Shown in pieces: positions 15,628 to 23,664 of a stretch of 29,199 nucleotides of DNA. Source of the stretch: Geobacter sp. UBA1603 (GTDB lineage Bacteria > Desulfobacterota > Desulfuromonadia > Geobacterales > Pseudopelobacteraceae); contig DCNF01000041.1 of assembly GCA_002322035.1 (NCBI GenBank), forward strand, positions 38,092 through 67,290, written 5' to 3'. How positions within the stretch are numbered: position 1 is the first letter of the stretch; every line of letters starts with the position of its first letter. The notes beneath the pieces were generated by a model. That model did no database searches. It was given only the letters and a program-made list of their open reading frames with translations, and had not been told where the DNA came from. The position numbers and the translations under genes were made by a program.

Positions 15628-17484
15628 ATGGGTGTGTTCGGAAGTCGTGTAATCCTTGTGCTGTTGATGTTCCTAGCGTTTTCCGTGCCGGCCGGTGCCG
15701 AGCAGGGCATGGCGATCGATCCTGCCACCTGTTTGGGATGCCACAGCAACAAAATCTCGGTTCGTGCCTTTGCCGGCTCGGTTCACGGCAAAAACGCTTG
15801 CACCAGCTGCCATGTTGACATCACCGACCTGGTCAAGCACATGAAGAAGGAGATCAAGGTCCAGAAAGTCCAGTGCGAACGGTGCCACAAAAAACAGAAC
15901 GCCGAGCATTACGCCAGTGTACATGCCAACAAGGGGGTAACCTGCGCCAGCTGCCATACCGACATCCATACCCACAATTACTGGAAAAACGACAAACGCA
16001 TCGCTGTTGCCAAATGTGTCCAGTGCCACGATAAAGAAGCGGTCTACCAGAAATCGGTCCATGGAAAATCAGTCGCCGGCGGGAACATGGACTCCGCGGC
16101 CTGTCACGATTGTCACAACCTGCATGAAATCAAGGCGCTCGGCCCGAAAGGTTCCCACCAGGAACGCGAGTTCCACACCAAGGTCTGCATGAAATGCCAC
16201 AGCGACGAAAAAATGATGGCCCGCAACAAGGTCTTCAACGTCGCCACCAAAACCTATCTTGAAAGCTACCATGGCAAAAACTACCGCCTCGGCTTCCCCG
16301 AGAAGGTCGCCGGCTGCGCCGACTGCCATACCGCCCACTCGGTTCTCCCGCACAAAGACCCGGCCTCCAGTGTCAACCAGGCCAATCTCGTCAAAAGCTG
16401 CGGCCAGTGCCACCCCAAAGCGACCGCCCTCTTCACCAAGTTTTACTCCCACGGTGAGATGACCGATCGGCATAAATACCCGATCCTGTTCTACACTTTT
16501 GTAGCCATGACCGGGCTTCTGCTCTCAACCTTCGCCGTATTCTGGGTCCACACGCTGCTCTGGATGTTCCGCGGCTTCGTCGAAAACCGCGAGAAAGCGG
16601 CAAAACTTGCCGCCGGAACCCATCATCATGTAATCCCCGATGCCCACAAGCAATATCGCCGCTTCAACCGGCTGCACATCTTCCTGCATATCCTGGTCAT
16701 CACCAGCTTCCTGCTGCTCTCCCTGACCGGCCTGCCGCTCAAGTTCAGCACTCAACCCTGGGCGATCGTCATGATGAAGCTGTACGGCGGATCAGCCAAT
16801 GCCGGACTGCTGCACCGTCTTGGCGCCGTGATCACCTTTGTCTACTTCGGCTCCGCCCTGGCGATGAGTTTCCACTTTTTGTTCCTGCGCAAAGACATCA
16901 AAGGCAACCCGCTCCAGCGCCTGTTCGGGCCTGATTCGCTGATGTTCAACTTCCGCGATATCAAAGACGTGATCGGCATGGTCAAGTGGTTCTTCTTCAA
17001 GGGGCCCAAACCAACCTTTGACCGCTGGACCTACTGGGAGAAATTCGACTTCATCGCGGTCTTCTGGGGTATGTTCGCCATCGGCGGCTCGGGCCTGATG
17101 CTCTGGTTCCCCGAGTTCTTCGGAATGTTCCTCCCTGGATGGGCCTTTAACGTGGCCACCATCGTCCACTCCGATGAGGCACTTCTGGCAACCGGCTTCA
17201 TTTTCTCGGTCCACTTCTTCAACACCCATGGACGACCCGAGAAGTTCCCCATGGACTTCGTCATCTTCAATGGCCAGATCGCCAAGGAGGAAATGCTTGA
17301 AGAGCGCGGCGACCAGTGGAAGCGCTATGAAGAGGCTGGTATCACCGAGCAGTATGCCTGCAAGAAGACCAGCGGGGTCATGTATGACTTCCTGGTCAAG
17401 GGCTTCGGGTTTATCGCCCTGTTCACCGGGATTTCGTTGCTGATCCTTATGATTCTGGCCTTTTTGGGCGGAGGCGGGCACTGA
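15628..17484 (+). CDS. cbcL: CbcL-like inner-membrane cytochrome bc quinol oxidase (nine c-haems plus cytochrome b)
   Basis: Predicted to take electrons from menaquinol and pass them to periplasmic cytochromes during extracellular electron transfer. The 618-residue chain has a signal peptide (1-24), then nine CXXCH c-haem motifs with first Cys at 35, 58, 83, 106, 130, 159, 187, 230 and 258. About six membrane segments follow (near 286-312, 349-370, 394-420, 473-495, 505-530 and 590-614). Their conserved His residues (350/354, 396, 417 and 514/529 are candidates) would ligate b-haems. This nine-haem plus cytochrome b fusion is the layout of Geobacter CbcL, needed for respiration of low-potential acceptors. 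ATG 15628 follows TGGAGG. Monocistronic with a long AT-rich leader and two strong hairpins after it. The symbol is assigned from architecture, without alignment. Confidence 0.85.
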   Translation: MGVFGSRVILVLLMFLAFSVPAGAEQGMAIDPATCLGCHSNKISVRAFAGSVHGKNACTSCHVDITDLVKHMKKEIKVQKVQCERCHKKQNAEHYASVHANKGVTCASCHTDIHTHNYWKNDKRIAVAKCVQCHDKEAVYQKSVHGKSVAGGNMDSAACHDCHNLHEIKALGPKGSHQEREFHTKVCMKCHSDEKMMARNKVFNVATKTYLESYHGKNYRLGFPEKVAGCADCHTAHSVLPHKDPASSVNQANLVKSCGQCHPKATALFTKFYSHGEMTDRHKYPILFYTFVAMTGLLLSTFAVFWVHTLLWMFRGFVENREKAAKLAAGTHHHVIPDAHKQYRRFNRLHIFLHILVITSFLLLSLTGLPLKFSTQPWAIVMMKLYGGSANAGLLHRLGAVITFVYFGSALAMSFHFLFLRKDIKGNPLQRLFGPDSLMFNFRDIKDVIGMVKWFFFKGPKPTFDRWTYWEKFDFIAVFWGMFAIGGSGLMLWFPEFFGMFLPGWAFNVATIVHSDEALLATGFIFSVHFFNTHGRPEKFPMDFVIFNGQIAKEEMLEERGDQWKRYEEAGITEQYACKKTSGVMYDFLVKGFGFIALFTGISLLILMILAFLGGGGH

Positions 17485-17512
17485 TTACCGCCGCTGACTG
17501 ACGGTGCGTAGT

Positions 17513-17554
17513 TTCCCAAAACGGTAACTGTGAAAATAGTTCCCGTTTTGGGAA
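17513..17554 (+). terminator. Hairpin 1 after the CbcL-like gene
   Basis: A 12-base-pair stem (arm TTCCCAAAACGG, 17513-17524, pairing with 17543-17554) is extended by AACT/AGTT after one mismatch, with an 8-base loop. It starts 28 bases after the stop codon at 17484. There is no clear T-run, so termination versus 3'-end stabilisation is open. Confidence 0.55.
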
Positions 17555-17575
17555 GCACGCGGTACAAGGGTTTAT

Positions 17576-17621
17576 TCAACAAACGAGGCCCCTGGTAAAA
17601 ACCAGGGGCCTCGTTTGTTGA
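17576..17621. terminator. Hairpin 2: 21-base-pair perfect stem between convergent genes
   Basis: Perfect inverted repeat 17576-17596 / 17601-17621 with an AAAA loop (arm TCAACAAACGAGGCCCCTGGT). It lies between the convergent CbcL-like and GlcF-like genes, and the T-rich ends of the arms (CGTTTGTTG) suit a bidirectional terminator. Confidence 0.75.
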
Positions 17622-17662
17622 GAGCGCTCAAAACCGTGACGACGGGAGCGCTGTGTGACAAC

Positions 17663-18943
17663 TCACCTCGCTACGTTTCGCGCCAAAAGCTGCAGGGTAT
17701 GCACAACTTCGACTGCTGAACCATGTTGTTTAAGGCCATCGGAAAGCTGCATCATACAGCCCGGGCAGCCGGTCGCCACAGCATCTGCACCGGTTTCGAT
17801 GATCGCTCTGCTCTTGGCTTCGTTGATATTCATCGATGAACCGTAGTGGTACACATTGAAGGTACCTCCCAGGCCACAACAGCGATCAGCACCCTCCATT
17901 TCGACCAGCTCAATCCCTGGGGTACTTTTCAAAAGTTCACGCGGCTGCCTGGTTAAACCACGGGTGCGCAGATGACAAGGGTCGTGATAGGTGACCCTGC
18001 CCGGCATGCCGGATCCCGTCTCCCCTGGCTTTAAGCCCAACTGGTGCAAAAGCTGCGAGGCATCCACCGTTTTCTTCGCCAGAGCGTCAAGACGGGCCCG
18101 GAGTTCGGAGTTGCGTTTACCGATCACCAGCGGATAGAGGCGGTGCAATGCACCACCGCAGGTGGCGCAGGCACTCATGACATAATCAGCCTCGTAGCGT
18201 TCCATTTCAGCCAGGTTCTTAACAGCCAGTTCACGCACCGTGGCTATGTCACCGCCAGACATCCCCGGCAGGCCACAGCACTGCTGCCCCTTGGGAATGA
18301 TCACGGTGCAGCCGAGATGCTTGAACAGCGCCATCGCAGCCTCTCCAACGTCCGGATAACAGAAGTTGGTCATACAGCCAACGAAGAAAACGATCCGCGG
18401 CTTGCCTGGAGCTCCGGTACTGACTTCGGGATAACGGTCCATGAACGGTTTATTGGTAACGGCGGGTATGTGGCGTTCATTCCCGACGAACGGCAGCGGA
18501 AAACGGAGCCGCAGGCCCGACGTTTCCGGCACTTTTTTGAAAAAAAGCGGACCGAGGACCGAAGCCATCTTCGCTCCCATCTTCATGCGGGTGCGGCTTT
18601 TGATCACCTGGCCGACAGCAGCATGGAAGGTTGTAAGGCCGCGCTTCTGGGCCAGCGCTTCCCGGGCGGCAATGACGATCTCGTCGGTCGGCACATCGTT
18701 GGGGCATTTCTCGACACAACTGCCGCAGAGCAGGCATTTGGACATGGCCTGGTAGGTCTGGTCATCCAGCGTGATGTCATCTTTAAGAATATGCTGGGCC
18801 AGTGCCACCTTACCCCGGGCCACGGCCGGTTCCCGCTGGAACGCGGTAAAAGCCGGGCAGTTCTGGCGGCAGGCGCCGCACTTGACGCATTTTTTAAGCT
18901 GATCTTCGACCCGCTTCAGGGGATCGTTAGTGTGGTCAGACAT
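17663..18943 (-). CDS. GlcF/HdrD-like Fe-S protein with two CCG domains
   Basis: A 426-residue protein with two N-terminal [4Fe-4S] ferredoxin sites (C19, C22, C25, C29 and C70, C73, C76, C80) and two cysteine-rich CCG domains. The first has VGCMTNFCYPDVGEA then QQCCGLPGMSGGD, the second YHDPCHLRTRG then DRCCGLGGTF. This is the build of glycolate oxidase subunit GlcF and of HdrD-type subunits that pair with a GlcD-like FAD dehydrogenase. None is adjacent here, so the donor (lactate, glycolate or another 2-hydroxyacid) cannot be named. ATG 18943 follows AAAGG; the in-frame extension to 18979 is less likely. Convergent with the CbcL-like gene. Confidence 0.9.
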   Translation of the reverse strand: MSDHTNDPLKRVEDQLKKCVKCGACRQNCPAFTAFQREPAVARGKVALAQHILKDDITLDDQTYQAMSKCLLCGSCVEKCPNDVPTDEIVIAAREALAQKRGLTTFHAAVGQVIKSRTRMKMGAKMASVLGPLFFKKVPETSGLRLRFPLPFVGNERHIPAVTNKPFMDRYPEVSTGAPGKPRIVFFVGCMTNFCYPDVGEAAMALFKHLGCTVIIPKGQQCCGLPGMSGGDIATVRELAVKNLAEMERYEADYVMSACATCGGALHRLYPLVIGKRNSELRARLDALAKKTVDASQLLHQLGLKPGETGSGMPGRVTYHDPCHLRTRGLTRQPRELLKSTPGIELVEMEGADRCCGLGGTFNVYHYGSSMNINEAKSRAIIETGADAVATGCPGCMMQLSDGLKQHGSAVEVVHTLQLLARNVAR

Positions 18944-18961
18944 TCTAAAACCTTTCTGTTT

Positions 18962-19110
18962 CAATAACACGGAGAACACGAGAGGACATGGAGAAAATCG
19001 AAATCATATTCTTTAGTAAACCAGACAAGCTCCATCTTTTTCAAGCAGTTTCCGTACAAGATACATTGGAGCTGTGTCTTACTCCGTGTACTCCGTTCCT
19101 CCGTGTTATT
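18962..19110. repeat. Imperfect inverted repeat of CACGGAG units
   Basis: One arm (18962-18996) reads AATAACACGGAGAACACG followed by further GGACA/GGAG units. The other (19078-19110) is, on the opposite strand, AATAACACGGAGGAACGG with further ACACGGAG units. The arms flank about 80 bases of AT-rich DNA and end at the trmFO stop codon. The seven-base unit recurs with slight drift, as in the degenerate CACGGAG/CACAGAG repeat families of many genomes. Confidence 0.6.
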
Positions 19111-20426
19111 CAGGTCTTCGCCTTCCATTCTTCCAGGGCCTCAAGCGCCCGCTCGGCCAGCTTCAGCTTGCGGTCCTTCTTCTTCACCCTCCCTGCCAGC
19201 TCTGGAAACAGTCCATAGTTGACATTCATCGGCTGGAAATGCTTCGCATCGGTAGAGGTGATGTGATGGATCAATGCCCCCAGGGCGGTTTCAGGCGGTG
19301 GCAGGACCGGTTCTCCACCGCCAGCCAGTGCAGCGGCAGCAAGCCCCGCCAGGAAGCCGCTGGCAGCCGACTCCACATACCCCTCGACCCCAGTGATCTG
19401 GCCGGCAAAGATAAAGCGCCGGTCGCTCTTCAGCTGTTGAGTTGCCGTGAGCAGCGACGGGGCGTTGATGAACGTGTTGCGGTGCAGTGATCCGAGGCGG
19501 GCGAATTCGGCCTGTTCCAGGCCGGGGATCATGCGGAAGATTCGGCGCTGCTCGCCGTAGGTCAGCTTGGTCTGGAAGCCAACCAGATTGTAGAGGGTCT
19601 TCTCACAATTCTCGGCCCGCAGCTGAATGACGGCATGTGGTTCGCGGCCCGTGGCGGGATCAACAAGGCCGACCGGCTTCATCGGCCCGAAACGCAGGGT
19701 ATCGTCGCCCCGCTCGGCCAGCTCTTCGACCGGCATACACCCTTCGAAATGAACCATCTTCTCGAAGTCCCGGGCCGGCACCTTCTCGCCTGCCCTCAGT
19801 TCAGCTATGAAGCGGCGATAATCATCCTCGTCCAGCGGGCAGTTGAGATAGTCATCGCCATCGCCCTTACCATAACGGGAGGCAGCGAAAATCTTTGTCA
19901 TGTCGAGGGACTCTGCGGTGACGATCGGGGCGATGGCATCGTAGAAGTAGAGATGGTCACCCACCAGCCGTGAGAGAGAGGCGGCCAATGCATCGCTGGT
20001 CAGAGGTCCGGAAGCGACGATGACCAAGCCGTCAGCAGGCAACGAGGTTACTTCGCCGTAGTTGAGGGTGATCAGTGGGTGATGAAGAATTTTGCCGGTG
20101 ATGTAAGCCGAGAACAGCTCCCGGTCGACCGCCAGGGCGCCGCCTGCCGGTACGCGGGTGGCATCGGCCGCCTCCATGAACAGCGTACCGCAGCGGCGCA
20201 GTTCTTCTTTCAACAGGCCAACGGCATTGGAGAGATCAGCCCCCCGCAGAGAGTTGGAGCAGACCAGCTCTGCCAGGCCTGGCAGATGGTGAGCCGGTGA
20301 GTAGCGCGTCGGCTTCATTTCACACAACACAACCGGAATTCCGCGCTGTGCAAGCTGCCAAGCCGCCTCGCAGCCGGCCAGACCTCCGCCGATGACGATG
20401 GCGGCGTCCGTTTCCCGTACTGTCAT
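19110..20426 (-). CDS. trmFO: Folate/FAD-dependent tRNA (uracil-54-C5)-methyltransferase TrmFO
   Basis: Makes ribothymidine at tRNA position 54 using methylenetetrahydrofolate and FADH2. The 438-residue protein has the N-terminal FAD-binding [10 protein letters not shown], the [13 protein letters not shown] segment with C56, and the catalytic-region [15 protein letters not shown] with C230; these two cysteines match those implicated in the family. Further matches are [30 protein letters not shown] and the C-terminal [19 protein letters not shown] 20426 has GGTGAGG upstream. Lies 24 bases downstream of the nitronate monooxygenase-like gene on the same strand, so the two form a short operon. 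Confidence 0.96.
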   Translation of the reverse strand: MTVRETDAAIVIGGGLAGCEAAWQLAQRGIPVVLCEMKPTRYSPAHHLPGLAELVCSNSLRGADLSNAVGLLKEELRRCGTLFMEAADATRVPAGGALAVDRELFSAYITGKILHHPLITLNYGEVTSLPADGLVIVASGPLTSDALAASLSRLVGDHLYFYDAIAPIVTAESLDMTKIFAASRYGKGDGDDYLNCPLDEDDYRRFIAELRAGEKVPARDFEKMVHFEGCMPVEELAERGDDTLRFGPMKPVGLVDPATGREPHAVIQLRAENCEKTLYNLVGFQTKLTYGEQRRIFRMIPGLEQAEFARLGSLHRNTFINAPSLLTATQQLKSDRRFIFAGQITGVEGYVESAASGFLAGLAAAALAGGGEPVLPPPETALGALIHHITSTDAKHFQPMNVNYGLFPELAGRVKKKDRKLKLAERALEALEEWKAKT

Positions 20427-20450
20427 TGAGTTGACCTCACCAGGCCGGAA

Positions 20451-21509
20451 CTACCCGAACAGTTCATTGAAAATCTCCTGCACGGTGGTAATCTTGTCCG
20501 CCTTCCAGGCGTTGGTTCCACAGAAGACCAGCCCGGTATCCACATCACCCCGCTGGGCCCGGTCAAGCGCGGTGACGATGCAGAAGCGCTCGCCCGACTC
20601 TTTGTAAGAGCACTTTTTCAGGCAGTTCATACGGCAGGGGACCTTGTTGTCCAGGTCGTGCTGGCGAATCTGTTCCTTATTGTCGAGGATCGCCCGCCCC
20701 GGCAGGCCGGCCGGACTCATGATCAGGCCGATATCTTCTTTTCTGCAGTTGATGTACTTCTGCTTGAAGGCCATGTCGGCATCGCACTCATCGGTGCAGA
20801 CGAAGCGGCTTGCCATCTGCACACCATCGGCGCCTTCAGCCAGAGCATGCTCCACGTCGGCCCGGTCCCAGATGCCGCCGGCAGCAATCACCGGCACCTC
20901 CACCCCGTACTCTTCCCGAAAAAACGCCTTAATACCCCGCACGGTGGCATACTGATCGTATTCGCCGGTACCGATGTTTTCAATCTTTTCACCCAGGTGG
21001 CCGCCGGCCGTATCGGGATCCTCCACAACCACGGCGTCGGGGAGACGATTATAACTCTTGTGCCACTTTTTAGCGATCAACTGGGCAGCGCGGACCGACG
21101 AGGCGATCGGCACCAGGGCAACGTCCGGATGATCGATGGTCAACTCCGGCAAGGTCATCGGCAACCCGGCACCGCAGACGATAACCTTGGCACCGGCATC
21201 GACCGCTGCCCTCACCAGAGCCTCAAAGTCTGACAGCGCAACCATGACGTTGACGCCGATTATGCCGTCCGGGGCAATTTCATAGGCTTTCCTGATTTCA
21301 GCCTGGAAAGCCTCCGGTTCAGCCTGGAAGTAGTTCCGGCCGTTGTAGAACTCACTGTTGAGGGCAATGCCGGCGGCGGCCACCAGCCCCACGCCTCCGC
21401 ATTTGGCAACATGGCCGGCCAGATTGCCGGCAGAGATGCGCACACCCATTCCACCTTGAATAACCGGATAACGGGCGATATATCGTCCGATTTTCAGTGG
21501 ATGTACCAT
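20451..21509 (-). CDS. NAD(P)H-dependent flavin oxidoreductase (nitronate monooxygenase/FabK-like)
   Basis: A 352-residue FMN-binding TIM-barrel protein of the 2-nitropropane dioxygenase/nitronate monooxygenase superfamily. Diagnostic stretches are YPVIQGGMGVRISAGNLAGHVAKCGGVGLVA at the start, GVNVMVALSDFEALVRAA, EDPDTAGGHLG, VIAAGGIWD and ADGVQMASRFV. Unusually it ends with a cysteine-rich tail: C292, C296, C300 (CRMNCLKKC), C310 and C330, which could bind an Fe-S cluster; similar tails occur in a subgroup of anaerobe homologues. Its substrate is unknown; neither a trans-enoyl reductase (FabK) nor a nitronate oxidase role is shown. ATG 21509 follows AAGGAGG at 8 to 9 bases. First gene of the operon with trmFO. 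Confidence 0.85.
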   Translation of the reverse strand: MVHPLKIGRYIARYPVIQGGMGVRISAGNLAGHVAKCGGVGLVAAAGIALNSEFYNGRNYFQAEPEAFQAEIRKAYEIAPDGIIGVNVMVALSDFEALVRAAVDAGAKVIVCGAGLPMTLPELTIDHPDVALVPIASSVRAAQLIAKKWHKSYNRLPDAVVVEDPDTAGGHLGEKIENIGTGEYDQYATVRGIKAFFREEYGVEVPVIAAGGIWDRADVEHALAEGADGVQMASRFVCTDECDADMAFKQKYINCRKEDIGLIMSPAGLPGRAILDNKEQIRQHDLDNKVPCRMNCLKKCSYKESGERFCIVTALDRAQRGDVDTGLVFCGTNAWKADKITTVQEIFNELFG

Positions 21510-21705
21510 GATGCATCCTCCTTGATGCTCGATTTGATGAGCGCACTCTAGCGCATAACCGGGCCATTATTGTGTAATAGTTTTGTAAAATCAGGTCATT
21601 CAGGCAATGCTGCCATACAGCGGTCCTTCCGGGCGGTTACAGCGCACGGCCCCCGATTTTGTCGGGGCACAAAATGCCACTGGACAAATTAAGATTACTG
21701 GACGA

Positions 21706-21721
21706 GAATGAACGTTCATTC
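21706..21721. promoter_or_regulatory. Probable TetR operator
   Basis: GAATGAACGTTCATTC is a perfect 16-base palindrome 26 bases upstream of the TetR start. Palindromes of this sort next to a TetR gene and efflux operon are usually the regulator's own operator. In this 238-base gap (21510-21747) there is also a weak hairpin (CCCCGA-TTTTG-TCGGGG, 21651-21667) and no further gene. Confidence 0.7.
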
Positions 21722-21747
21722 CTGGCCATACACACGAGGTGCATCAG

Positions 21748-22323
21748 ATGCATAGACCTGAAAAACGTGAAGAGATTGTCAGGGCGGCCCTGGGCTTGAT
21801 CGCGGAAAACGGGTTCCACGGGGCACCCATGGCTATGATCGCGGACAGGGCCGGAGTCGGTGCGGGGACCATATACCGCTACTTTGAGAATAAAGATGTC
21901 CTCATTATAGAACTGTTCCGGGAGCTTGAAGAACGGATCTCTTCGGTTCTGATGGATGGTTACGAACCGACCCGTCCGCTGCGGGAGCGCTTTATTCACC
22001 TCGGCTCGGCGCTGATGCGCCACTTTATCGCCAATCCTCTCGATTTTCGTTATCTGGAACAGTTCCACAATTCGCCCTACGGTGTGGAGGTGCGCAGGGA
22101 CAAAATCATGGGCAAGCGGGAAGGGTGCAATGTGTTCCGAGATGTTTTTGCGGAGGGCATTTCCCAGGGGGCTTTGAAGGAGCTGCCACTGGTCGTGCTT
22201 TTTGCCCTGGCGTTCGGTCCGATTTTCGCCGTGACGCGCGACCACATACTTGGTTTCGTTACGCTGGACCGGCGGATGATATCACAGGCTGTTGAGGCCT
22301 GCTGGGATGCTGTCAGACTGTGA
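21748..22323 (+). CDS. TetR/AcrR family transcriptional regulator of the efflux operon
   Basis: A 191-residue repressor. The N-terminal helix-turn-helix covers about residues 8-50 (EEIVRAALGLIAENGFHGAPMAMIADRAGVGAGTIYRYFENKDVL), the standard TetR DNA-binding domain. The rest is a helical ligand-binding domain with hydrophobic, aromatic-rich helices (FIHLGSALMRHFIANPLDFRYLEQF). ATG 21748 is preferred, with GAGGTG upstream; a GTG at 21739 would add three residues. The palindrome just upstream and the adaptor gene 49 bases downstream suggest it represses itself and the efflux genes until a toxic compound binds. The inducer cannot be inferred. Confidence 0.92.
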   Translation: MHRPEKREEIVRAALGLIAENGFHGAPMAMIADRAGVGAGTIYRYFENKDVLIIELFRELEERISSVLMDGYEPTRPLRERFIHLGSALMRHFIANPLDFRYLEQFHNSPYGVEVRRDKIMGKREGCNVFRDVFAEGISQGALKELPLVVLFALAFGPIFAVTRDHILGFVTLDRRMISQAVEACWDAVRL

Positions 22324-22372
22324 TCCCGTTATGTTGAACGTATGCAAAGAATCTACGTGTGAAGAGGTGGGT

Positions 22373-23599
22373 ATGACGACTGAATACCGTAAAATTGCGA
22401 CTGCCAGCATGGCCGTTCTTGCCACGGTGCTCATGCTGAACGGATGCGGCACAAAAGATGGTGCCGCCCAGAAGCCGCCGGCCGGACCGCCGGAAGTGGG
22501 CATTGTCACGATCAAGGCCCAGCGGGTGGCACTGACCAGCGAGTTGCCGGGACGGACGGTCCCCCAACTGGTGGCCGAGGTCCGGCCCCAGGTCAGTGGT
22601 ATCATCAAAAAACGGGTCTTCACCGAGGGGAGCGACGTAAAGGCCGGCCAACTCCTGTATCAAATCGATTCCGCCAGCTACGAAGCCGCTGCTGCCAGCG
22701 CCAGGGCAGCCCTGGCCAGGGCCGAAGCCACGCTTGGTACCGTACGCATCAAGGCTCAGCGCTATCAGGAGCTTGTCAAGACCAGAGCGGTCAGTCAGCA
22801 GGACAATGACGACGCCCAGGCTGCCCTCAAGCTGGCTGAAGCTGATGTTGCCGCTGCCACTGCTGCCGTTGAGACTGCCCGCATCAACCTGGCCTACACA
22901 AAAGTGACCGCACCTATTTCCGGACGGATCGGGCGCTCCAGTGTAACCGATGGGGCACTGGTTACCGCCAATCAGGCAGGTGCACTCGCCACAATCCAGC
23001 AGTTGAATTCGATATATGTCGACGTTACCCAATCCAGTTCCGAACTGCTCAAACTGAAGCAGAGCATTTCCAGCGGCCTGCTTACAAAAGACAGCGCTGC
23101 CGCACAGGCCAGGGTCAGGCTGCGCCTGGAGGATGGCAGCACCTACCCGCACCCCGGCACTCTCAAGTTCTCCGAGGCGGCTGTAGACCCAAGCACCGGA
23201 TCGGTAACCCTGCGGGCCGTTTTTCCCAACCCCGGTCAAACGCTGCTCCCCGGGATGTTTGTCCGGGCCCTGGTCGAGGAAGGGGTAAACGAACAGGCCA
23301 TTCTGGTGCCCCAGCGCGGCCTTACCCGCAACCCCAAGGGTGAGGCGCTGGTCATGGTCGTCGGAGCCGAGGAGAAGGTAGAGCCCCGACCGGTCAAGGC
23401 GGTGCGTACCGTGGCAGATGCCTGGCTGGTCAGCGAAGGGCTGAAGCCGGGTGACCGGGTCATTCTGGAAGGTCTACAGAAAGCCCGTCCCGGCACTCCG
23501 GTTAAGGCGGTGCCCTTCGGCAGCAAACCGGCAGAGGGAGCAGCGGCAGCGACTGCGCAACCTGGCGCAGCAGTACCGGCCCAGCCGGCGAAGAAATAA
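22373..23599 (+). CDS. RND efflux periplasmic adaptor lipoprotein (AcrA/MexA family)
   Basis: A 408-residue membrane-fusion protein. The N-terminal signal ends in a lipobox, LNGC with Cys25, so it is anchored in the inner membrane by lipid. The order of domains matches AcrA: barrel-sandwich start (ELPGRTVPQLVAEVRPQVSGIIKKRVFTEGSDVKAGQLLYQID), an alanine-rich coiled-coil hairpin (about 100-180), the return lipoyl half (TKVTAPISGRIGRSSVTDGALVTA), beta-barrel and membrane-proximal domain. The C-terminus is a Pro/Ala-rich tail. ATG 22373 has GAGGTGGG upstream. It bridges the RND pump to the outer-membrane channel. Its stop codon begins the repeat hairpin at 23599-23636. Confidence 0.95.
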   Translation: MTTEYRKIATASMAVLATVLMLNGCGTKDGAAQKPPAGPPEVGIVTIKAQRVALTSELPGRTVPQLVAEVRPQVSGIIKKRVFTEGSDVKAGQLLYQIDSASYEAAAASARAALARAEATLGTVRIKAQRYQELVKTRAVSQQDNDDAQAALKLAEADVAAATAAVETARINLAYTKVTAPISGRIGRSSVTDGALVTANQAGALATIQQLNSIYVDVTQSSSELLKLKQSISSGLLTKDSAAAQARVRLRLEDGSTYPHPGTLKFSEAAVDPSTGSVTLRAVFPNPGQTLLPGMFVRALVEEGVNEQAILVPQRGLTRNPKGEALVMVVGAEEKVEPRPVKAVRTVADAWLVSEGLKPGDRVILEGLQKARPGTPVKAVPFGSKPAEGAAAATAQPGAAVPAQPAKK

Positions 23600-23636
23600 T
23601 AGGTCCTATAGGTCCCATATGCCCTATAGGACCTAT
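23599..23636. repeat. AGGTCCTATAGG inverted repeat in the adaptor-pump gap
   Basis: A perfect 14-base-pair stem (arm ATAGGTCCTATAGG, 23599-23612, pairing with 23623-23636) with a 10-base loop fills most of the 65-base gap. Its arms are internally repetitive (CCTATAGG units), which suggests a dispersed intergenic repeat rather than a coded element. Located between two genes of one operon, it could stabilise or process the transcript (inference). Confidence 0.65.
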
Positions 23637-23664
23637 AAAAACCATTAGATTTTAGGAGCCTTTC

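Noticed and set aside
18044..18967. Plus-strand frame of 307 codons opposite the GlcF-like gene
   Set aside because: The minus strand encodes a complete Fe-S protein with all its motifs; the plus-strand product has none.
18962..19110. Possible CRISPR-like array
   Set aside because: The CACGGAG units are short, degenerate and not separated by uniform spacers; no cas gene is near.
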